Origin: Paenibacillus kyungheensis
Lineage (GTDB): Bacteria; Bacillota; Bacilli; Paenibacillales; Paenibacillaceae
DNA length: 64,000 bases
Direction: 5' to 3'
Assembly: GCF_028606985.1 (NCBI RefSeq)
Contig: NZ_CP117416.1
Location: 1,650,001-1,714,000, forward strand
This document shows positions 58,399 through 64,000 of the stretch, one piece after another. Each line of letters starts with the position of its first letter. The first letter of the stretch is position 1. Position numbers and translations under genes: made by a program. Under the pieces are notes generated by a model. It saw nothing but the letters and a program-made list of their open reading frames with translations. It did not search any database and had not been told where the DNA came from.

Positions 58399-59844
58399 AT
58401 GAGCTTGGCAGAACTGAATCAACGTGTGAAAACAGACCTTTCTTATCTAGCATATGGAGGAGCCGATTGGGTACGTCCATTGCAACACCCTGAAGGACAT
58501 GTCTATGATGTAGTTATTGTAGGTGGTGGTCAGAGTGGATTGGGTGCAGGTTTTGGATTGTTACGTGAGCGGATATCGAATATTTTGATTATTGATGAAA
58601 ATAAAGAAGGCGTCGAAGGCCCCTGGGAAACATATGCGCGGATGGTAACGTTGCGTACACCCAAGCATTTAACTTCTATTGATCTAGGTATTCCTTCATT
58701 AACATTCCGCTCTTGGTGGGAAGCACAGACAGGTGCAGAAGGATGGGAAGCAGTAGATAAAATTCCACGTGGAGATTGGATGAATTATCTACGCTGGTAT
58801 CGCCAGATTCTGAATCTTCCAGTACGTAATCATACTCGCTTGAAGATGATTGAACCGACTGAAGAGGGGATTCATCGTCTGCATATTGAAAGTACACAAT
58901 CATCGCCTGTATCATCTACAGAAATATTGTTAGCACGCAAAGTAGTGTTGGCAACAGGCATACAAGGAGGCGGAGAATGGCATGTTCCGCCGATGATTCG
59001 TGATCATTTACCTACACATCTCTATGCTCATACCTCGGCAAATATTGATTTCGAACCATTACGAGGTAAAAAAGTCGCTGTATTAGGCGGTGGAGCTTCT
59101 GCTTTTGATAATACAAATTTTGCACTTTCTCAAGGTGTCGGTGAAGCTCATGTATTTGTAAGACGTGAACATCTACCACGTATTAATCCTATTCGCCAAA
59201 TGGAAGTCTCGGGGATGATCGAACGGTTTGCCGCTTTACAAGATGAAGATAAATATGCAGCTATCGGGCACTTTTTTAAATATAATCAACCACCTACCAA
59301 TGATACATTTGAACGTGCATCGGCTTGGGATGGATTTCAACTTCATTTAGGCGCACCGTGGCTAAAAGTAGAGCAAGTGGGCGACCAAGCTGTTGTCACT
59401 ACACCGCAAGGTACATTTTCGTTCGACTTTTTAATTATCAGTACAGGATTGTTAAGTGATCCAGCGTTACGTCCAGAATTGCAAGATGTAGAATCTTATA
59501 TTGCACGTTGGAGTGACAAATATACACCACCAGCAGAAGTTGCCAATCCACTATTGGATGCTCATCCTTATCTTAGTCCGGGGTTTGCACTACAGAGCAG
59601 GGATGAAGTAGGGAAAGACAAATTACATGGGCTGTATGTGTTTAACTATTCTGCATTGGTTAGTTGTGGTTTGTCGGCTTCTGCGATTTCAGGGATGCGC
59701 TTTGCGATACCGAAGTTAGTCGGGGCGATAGCTGACGAATTATTTTTAGATGATCGAGCAGATATTTTACATCAATTCTTTGCTTATGCAGAAGACGAGT
59801 TTATCGGACAGTGGCCTAAAGTAGCCAACACTGTCGATGTATAA
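58399..59844 (+). CDS. Flavin-containing monooxygenase-type oxidoreductase
   Basis: FAD/NAD(P)-binding protein of 481 residues. VVIVGGGQSGLGAGFGLL at about 38-55 binds FAD, ARMVTLRTPKHL is an FMO-like segment, VVLATGIQGGGEW follows, and VAVLGGGASAFDNTNFAL at about 228-245 binds NAD(P)H. C-terminal LIISTGLLSDPALRPEL and YSALVSCGLSASAISGMRFAIPKLVG. Probably a group B monooxygenase oxidising a soft nucleophile or a ketone; substrate unknown. It is monocistronic with its own upstream repeats and a bidirectional terminator. Confidence 0.85.
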   Translation: MSLAELNQRVKTDLSYLAYGGADWVRPLQHPEGHVYDVVIVGGGQSGLGAGFGLLRERISNILIIDENKEGVEGPWETYARMVTLRTPKHLTSIDLGIPSLTFRSWWEAQTGAEGWEAVDKIPRGDWMNYLRWYRQILNLPVRNHTRLKMIEPTEEGIHRLHIESTQSSPVSSTEILLARKVVLATGIQGGGEWHVPPMIRDHLPTHLYAHTSANIDFEPLRGKKVAVLGGGASAFDNTNFALSQGVGEAHVFVRREHLPRINPIRQMEVSGMIERFAALQDEDKYAAIGHFFKYNQPPTNDTFERASAWDGFQLHLGAPWLKVEQVGDQAVVTTPQGTFSFDFLIISTGLLSDPALRPELQDVESYIARWSDKYTPPAEVANPLLDAHPYLSPGFALQSRDEVGKDKLHGLYVFNYSALVSCGLSASAISGMRFAIPKLVGAIADELFLDDRADILHQFFAYAEDEFIGQWPKVANTVDV

Positions 59845-59943
59845 TTTGTACAGTAACGCAGATGTCTTATAAAGATTTCGGATATACAACTAAACGAGCT
59901 TATGTATCCAAAAAGTGCTTATATGCAAAGAAGTTTAGCACAT

Positions 59944-59987
59944 AAAAAAAACCTGTAAACACATAAAGCGTGCTTACAGGTTTTTTT
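59944..59987. terminator. Bidirectional terminator
   Basis: AAAAAACCTGTAA-CAC pairs with GTG-TTACAGGTTTTTT; it serves the monooxygenase gene and the convergent L7/L12-like gene. Confidence 0.9.
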
Positions 59988-60351
59988 GTTTGTATTCATT
60001 TTCTAGTTGATCTACATAATCTTTAGCTTCTTTCAGTCCCCAACCACGAACTTCCCGTACTTCTTTGATCGCTTGAATTTTTTTGTTTTCATGAGTCAAA
60101 AACAATATCCGTTCTTCAAATGAAGCTTGATCTATCGTTGAAGGTACGCTTGTATGTTCTGGAGCACCTGTAGACGATGAGAGAGGTTTGGGACGATGGG
60201 TAGAAGTCAGTCCTCCATTACCCGGTCGATTTTTGAGCCATTCTAGATCTGATTTCATTTCATTCAGTTGACTTTGCAAGCTTATGACGCGCAATAACAA
60301 CAGTACGGACAACACAAGCGCAATTATAGCTACAATTTCATATGTATTCAT
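59974..60351 (-). CDS. Membrane-anchored L7/L12 C-domain-like protein
   Basis: Small protein of 125 residues: a membrane helix at about 5-25 (IVAIIALVLSVLLLLRVISL), a short coiled coil, a Gly/Ser/Thr/Pro-rich linker, then FLTHENKKIQAIKEVREVRGWGLKEAKDYVDQLE across about 85-118. The last part resembles the C-terminal domain of ribosomal protein L7/L12 (KIxVIKxVRExTGLGLKEAKxLV). It is not the ribosomal stalk protein itself, since the dimerisation domain is replaced by a membrane anchor. Role unknown. Its terminator overlaps the last codons. Confidence 0.82.
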   Translation of the reverse strand: MNTYEIVAIIALVLSVLLLLRVISLQSQLNEMKSDLEWLKNRPGNGGLTSTHRPKPLSSSTGAPEHTSVPSTIDQASFEERILFLTHENKKIQAIKEVREVRGWGLKEAKDYVDQLENEYKQKNL

Positions 60352-60575
60352 TTGATAACTCCTTTCTATATGTACTCATCTACAAGAGTATAGCATAGAT
60401 CAATTATAGGGTCATATGATCAACAGATTGAATATCATTTATACTATAAATAGATTAAATAATGATGCCTTTTGCCACATTATAACGTAAAATAATATAG
60501 TAGATTATCTACAGCATTTACATATGTAGCCACACAATAATGACTTTACGAATGAAGCTATAGGGAGCGTATTAG

Positions 60576-61229
60576 ATGGAAAAATTATTACAGCAGGTAA
60601 CCGATGAATTAATCGCTAATGTGATAGTAGAAAGTTTTCATTTTATGGAGCCTGTAAAAGTAAAAAATGCACCTCAGCCATGGATTTTACTCGGTGCAGG
60701 GAATTATGCTGCTGTATTTTATCATCCTGATTATGAAGATTATGCTGTCAAAGTATATGCAGTCGGTAAGCCCGGCTTACAAGAAGAAGCTAAAGTATAT
60801 GAAAAGCTAGGCGTACATCCTGCCTATTCTGCTTGTTATTATGTAGGGGCAAACTTTTTGGTATTGAAACGTCTACGTGGTGTAACCGTCTATGAATGTA
60901 TGAAAAAAGGGATTCTCGTATCCGAGCAAGCGATCAAAGATATTGATGCAGCACTAGATTATGCTCGCTCCAAAGGATTACGTCCTCATGATATTCATGG
61001 CAAAAATGTCATGGTCGAAAATGGACGAGGATTAATCGTCGATATCTCTGACTTTTATAAACAAGAAGAATGTAAAATGTGGAGCGATTTCAAAAAAGCC
61101 TATTACCGTTTGTATTTACCAGTAGCTTCCCGCATCTTATTTCCTGTTCCCGGCGTTATGTTAGAAGGCGTGCGCAAAGGCTATCAAGTATACCGCAAAC
61201 GTAAAAAAGCCCAATTTGCCAGACACTGA
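60576..61229 (+). CDS. Protein-kinase-like protein (YrzF type)
   Basis: Small eukaryotic-like/RIO-like kinase fold of 217 residues. LLGAGNYAAVFYHPDYEDYAVKVY gives a shortened Gly-rich loop and the ATP-binding Lys (AVKVY), FLVLKRLRG the hinge, PHDIHGKNVMVENG the catalytic loop (Asp-x-His-x-x-Asn rather than HRDLKPEN) and LIVDISDFYK the metal Asp in place of DFG. The C-terminal tail is basic. It resembles B. subtilis YrzF, annotated as a putative serine/threonine kinase; whether it phosphorylates protein or a small molecule is open. GGGAG precedes the ATG. Confidence 0.8.
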   Translation: MEKLLQQVTDELIANVIVESFHFMEPVKVKNAPQPWILLGAGNYAAVFYHPDYEDYAVKVYAVGKPGLQEEAKVYEKLGVHPAYSACYYVGANFLVLKRLRGVTVYECMKKGILVSEQAIKDIDAALDYARSKGLRPHDIHGKNVMVENGRGLIVDISDFYKQEECKMWSDFKKAYYRLYLPVASRILFPVPGVMLEGVRKGYQVYRKRKKAQFARH

Positions 61230-61313
61230 CTTTATGTAGTGTCTTTTTTTAGTTATACTCATACCTTATATAATAGAACAGAATGAAATCATATATTGAT
61301 AAAGGAGAATATA

Positions 61314-61487
61314 ATGGACATTACCCTTATACTATTTGCGATTATTGCTGTAGCCGGTTATACATTTATGTTTAAACTTACACGAATCATCAAGCCAGAT
61401 ATTGATTTTTCGGACAAAAGTTCGATAAGTATAGCATTTGTAATACTCATTTTAGCTATTTTGTACTTTGTTTATTTGACTTCTTAA
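61314..61487 (+). CDS. Small two-helix membrane protein
   Basis: 57-residue protein with two predicted membrane helices (about 3-22 and 36-55) joined by a short polar loop containing TRIIKPDIDFSDKSS. AAAGGAG lies eight bases before the ATG at 61314, a strong site that supports translation; the earlier in-frame ATG has none. No family recognised. Confidence 0.6.
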   Translation: MDITLILFAIIAVAGYTFMFKLTRIIKPDIDFSDKSSISIAFVILILAILYFVYLTS

Positions 61488-61698
61488 ACTTATAAAGATG
61501 ATACTTTTGGAAGAGTCAGTAACAATACATTAAATCAGCTAATGCGTATATTTATAAAGATAGTCATAGAAAATAAATACAACATACTACCGATTGTTTG
61601 TCTTTATCAAAAAGAAGGTAATAGATAGGATTATGATTGATGCAATCAATATTGAACTGGTTGTTCTAATGCTAGTATTTACTAAGGAGGTCTAACTT

Positions 61699-62688
61699 AT
61701 GATTCATCTTCCAGAACGGGTTGTACTGGCTAATCTACCAACCAAGATAGAAAAATTAGATCGTTTATCTGCACAGTTGCAAGGGCATTCTTTGTATATC
61801 AAACGAGATGATCAGACAGGAACTGAATTTGCAGGTAACAAGATTCGTAAGTTGGAATATTGTATTCGTGAAGCACTGGATCAAGGGTGCGATACATTGA
61901 TTACTTGTGGAGGGATTCAATCTAATCATTGTCGGGCTACCGCCGCGGCAGCAGCAAAGTTAGGCTTAAAAGCTATCGTTGTATTACGTGGTGAGCAACC
62001 TGATACGTATGAAGGAAACGTTCTATTGGATCATTTGTTAGGTGCCGAAGTACGCTGGATTAGTAGTGAAGCGTATCTTGATCACCGGATGGATATTATG
62101 AATGATATTGCTAGTGAAGTCTCTGCACATGGACAACAAGCTTATGTTATTCCAGAAGGAGCTTCCAGTGGCATCGGTGCATTTGGATATTATACAGCGC
62201 TACAAGAAATCGTACAGCAAGAACAAGAATTAGGAATTTCATTTGATGCGATTGTTGTAGCATTAGGGTCGGGTGGGACACATGCTGGATTACTGCTAGC
62301 TCAACAGTTACTTGAAACTTCGCACCGGATCTTAGGAATCAATGTATGTGATGATGAACAATATTTTCAAAAAGCGATCTCTACAGTTATCCAAGAAAGT
62401 TCGCAATATATCGATCAACCTGTACATATACCGTTAAAAGCGATAGAAATCATAGACGGTTATGTAGGGAAAGGCTATGCTCAGAGTCAACCACAAGAAT
62501 TAAAATGTATCCAAGACTTAGCTTCATTAGAGGGTGTGATTCTTGATCCTGTATATACGGGCAAAGCTTTTTACGGGTTATTAGAAGAAATTCGCAAAGG
62601 CACATTCGAGGATATGCAAAACATTTTATTTATTCATACGGGTGGTCTGTATGGATTGTTTCCACATGCTTCATCGTTTCGATTTTGA
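61699..62688 (+). CDS. D-cysteine desulfhydrase/ACC deaminase family enzyme
   Basis: PLP-dependent fold II enzyme of 329 residues. The PLP lysine is in FAGNKIRKLEY (near residue 51), ITCGGIQSNHCRATAAAAAKLGL binds the substrate carboxylate, VALGSGGTHAGLL binds the phosphate, and IIDGYVGKGYAQ and LDPVYTGKAFYGL follow, then FIHTGGLYGLF. The set fits D-cysteine desulfhydrase (DcyD), giving pyruvate, sulfide and ammonia; ACC deaminase activity cannot be excluded. AAGGAGGT precedes the ATG. Confidence 0.87.
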   Translation: MIHLPERVVLANLPTKIEKLDRLSAQLQGHSLYIKRDDQTGTEFAGNKIRKLEYCIREALDQGCDTLITCGGIQSNHCRATAAAAAKLGLKAIVVLRGEQPDTYEGNVLLDHLLGAEVRWISSEAYLDHRMDIMNDIASEVSAHGQQAYVIPEGASSGIGAFGYYTALQEIVQQEQELGISFDAIVVALGSGGTHAGLLLAQQLLETSHRILGINVCDDEQYFQKAISTVIQESSQYIDQPVHIPLKAIEIIDGYVGKGYAQSQPQELKCIQDLASLEGVILDPVYTGKAFYGLLEEIRKGTFEDMQNILFIHTGGLYGLFPHASSFRF

Positions 62689-62698
62689 AAGTGAACAC

Positions 62699-62745
62699 AA
62701 AAAAGTCCACTAAACACACAATAATAAAGTGTTAGCAGACTTATA
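62699..62745 (-). terminator. Terminator of L25 gene
   Basis: AAGTC..CTAAACAC and GTGTTAG..GACTT form the stem; the strong T-run (GACTTTTTTG) is on the minus strand, so it mainly serves the L25 gene and only weakly the convergent desulfhydrase gene. Confidence 0.8.
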
Positions 62746-62826
62746 AGTTGTGGATAAATAAGTACATTATACGATAGTAATTTATTTTAACATAAGTTTA
62801 TATCGTATAAAATCTATAAAAAGTGA

Positions 62827-63447
62827 TTATGCTGATGGTTTGTCTACTTCTGGAACGACTGGAGTAGCTTCTGCTGATTCGTCTTCTAGCTCAGCTTCAA
62901 TCGCAGCAGATACTTTGATTACAACAGCTGTAGGATCTGTTAATACTTCAATTCCTTTGTGGAATTCAAGATCAGATACTAATAAATGATCACCGATACC
63001 GACTTTGGTAATATCGACTTCAAATGCACTTAACAAGTCATCAGGCATACAACGAACTTCAACTTCATACAATTCAACTTGCATAACGCCACCTTCGTAT
63101 ACACCAATAGGTTCGCCAGAGAAATGAATCGTTACTTTAGTGTCCATCGCTACATTCATATTCAATTGGTGAAAATCGATATGCAAGATTTTGCGACTAA
63201 TCGGATCTTTTTGAATATGTTGAATCGTAACCGGCTTTTTACCTTTTTGCGGGATATCAGCCATAAGAATAGCACGAGGATTTTCTTTAATAGTAGCTAA
63301 AAACAATTTCTCTTCCACCATAACAGAAACACTACCAATGTCTTTGCCGTACACAGTAGCAGGAATATGACCACTGTTTCTTAGACCGCGAATTTGCGAA
63401 CCTGTTTGTTGGCTACTACGTTCATTTAATACGATAGCATTACTCAT
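62827..63447 (-). CDS. rplY: Ribosomal protein L25 / general stress protein Ctc
   Basis: Long (Ctc/TL5) form of L25, 206 residues, binding 5S rRNA. The N-terminal domain holds LRNSGHIPATVYGKD, QHIQKDPISRKILHIDFHQL is the conserved end of the 5S-binding domain, and the C-terminal beta domain (GVYEGGVMQVELYEVEVRCMPDDL) ends in an acidic tail. The ATG at 63447 has AAGGAGG eight bases upstream; an ATG 21 bases earlier starts inside that site. Its leader contains a terminator hairpin (63485-63520) whose loop is complementary to the bases next to the Shine-Dalgarno. B. subtilis ctc is stress induced. Confidence 0.93.
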   Translation of the reverse strand: MSNAIVLNERSSQQTGSQIRGLRNSGHIPATVYGKDIGSVSVMVEEKLFLATIKENPRAILMADIPQKGKKPVTIQHIQKDPISRKILHIDFHQLNMNVAMDTKVTIHFSGEPIGVYEGGVMQVELYEVEVRCMPDDLLSAFEVDITKVGIGDHLLVSDLEFHKGIEVLTDPTAVVIKVSAAIEAELEDESAEATPVVPEVDKPSA

Positions 63448-63484
63448 TTGTATTGCCTCCTTGGACATTCAAGAAAATTTTACG

Positions 63485-63520
63485 CAAAAAAGCCGATTAG
63501 CAATGAATGTCTAATCAGCT
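63485..63520 (-). terminator. Leader terminator/attenuator of L25 gene
   Basis: On the minus strand AGCTGATTAG pairs with CTAATCGGCT (one U-G), loop ACATTCATTG, followed by TTTTTTG. It lies 38 bases upstream of the L25 start with no gene before it, so it is an attenuator candidate. Confidence 0.75.
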
Positions 63521-63753
63521 CGCTATGCGAACACATTTTCTTGTTGTTATCTAATATGTTACTACAAGTTTAGTGCTTGTCAAATATGTTACCTTAGAAA
63601 GTGAATTATTTGACAACTTATCTATACAATGGTAAAGTTAGGGAAGCAGATAGGAACGGAAAGATACACATATCAGCTAAGAACATACATCATGACTACA
63701 TTTAATAACGCACACTATAAATACACACTCCAATATAAAATCAACTCGATCTT

Positions 63754-63785
63754 AAGAAATAAAGATATCTTTATTTCTTTTTTGT
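63754..63785 (+). terminator. Palindromic hairpin with T-run before glycosyltransferase
   Basis: AAGAAATAAAGAT followed immediately by ATCTTTATTTCTT, a perfect 26-base palindrome, then TTTTG. It lies 50-75 bases before the glycosyltransferase start. The rest of the 382-base gap holds only the L25 leader. Confidence 0.55.
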
Positions 63786-63829
63786 TATTTGATTTTGGAA
63801 AAAAATATAATAAAAGGGAGATAATAACT

Positions 63830-64000
63830 ATGAATGAAGAGACAACAAAACGCAATATTGTATTTTTGGGAACAAGTCTGCCAAGAGAATGCGGGTTGGC
63901 TACGTTCTCGCAAGATATGCTTGATGAAATTAAAAAAATAAATGACTTTAATCCACCGCATATTATGGCGGTTAATAATGATAAATCTTATGAATACGGC
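63830..64000 (+). CDS. Glycosyltransferase, partial (5' end)
   Basis: First 57 codons of a gene running off the right edge. NIVFLGTSLPRECGLATFSQ matches the N-terminus of GT4-type glycosyltransferases with the PxRECGIATF motif, followed by DMLDEIKKINDF. AAAGGGAG lies nine bases before the ATG. Donor and acceptor cannot be inferred from this fragment. Confidence 0.7.
   Translation, partial: MNEETTKRNIVFLGTSLPRECGLATFSQDMLDEIKKINDFNPPHIMAVNNDKSYEYG

Overview
The window reads as a chromosome segment of a low-GC Bacillota close to Paenibacillus. The evidence is the Bacillus-type housekeeping order (dnaE, accD, accA, pyk, fxsA-like, ytvI, citZ, icd, mdh, phoR/phoP, polA, mutM, coaE, nrdR), strong AGGAGG-type ribosome binding sites, frequent TTG and GTG starts, and many classical stem-plus-T-run terminators. 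The taxon is inferred from gene order and protein character, not from a search.

Layout. 1-8.9 kb: an HD-GYP phosphodiesterase running off the left edge, a fused MoaD-MoaE molybdopterin synthase, a 5'-nucleotidase-type phosphatase, YfkAB radical SAM protein, a CNNM/CBS membrane protein, a HAD phosphatase, a YlbF/YheA-type protein and YtoI. 8.9-25.2 kb: a chemoreceptor with a sigma-D type promoter, then dnaE, accDA, pyk, a thioesterase, an FxsA protein, ytvI, citZ, icd and mdh. pfkA, which lies between accA and pyk in B. subtilis, is absent here. 25.3-33.7 kb: a small membrane protein, a stress-type dehydrogenase, a bile-acid-type symporter overlapping phoR, phoP, a soluble CBS-domain chemoreceptor, pstB and phoU, with Pho-box-like repeats before phoP and pstB. 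33.9-39.3 kb: polA, mutM, coaE, a lytic transglycosylase and nrdR.

39.5-64 kb is accessory in character: a LysR regulator divergent from a tautomerase and aldo/keto reductase pair; tRNA-Leu(CAG); a lone iron-siderophore binding lipoprotein; an AT-rich large serine recombinase; tRNA-Ala(GGC); a beta-glucoside PTS and 6-phospho-beta-glucosidase operon behind two tandem antiterminator/terminator modules; a membrane protein with three BamE-like repeats; a TetR regulator with a clear operator array; a WG-repeat protein; an LtrA membrane protein; a polysaccharide deacetylase divergent from a UbiD decarboxylase; a flavin monooxygenase; a membrane-anchored L7/L12-C-domain protein; a kinase-like protein; a D-cysteine desulfhydrase type enzyme; ribosomal protein L25/Ctc with a terminator in its leader; and the start of a glycosyltransferase.

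How it works together. The centre holds DNA replication and repair, fatty-acid initiation, lower glycolysis and TCA genes, and a phosphate-response block. The right third is a series of short units separated by bidirectional terminators. I saw no CRISPR array, rRNA operon, complete prophage or recognised defence system. The most interesting material is regulatory: the duplicated RAT/terminator leader before the PTS gene, the L25 leader whose terminator loop is complementary to the sequence next to the Shine-Dalgarno, and the rearranged Pho locus with a symporter coupled to phoR and a chemoreceptor inside.
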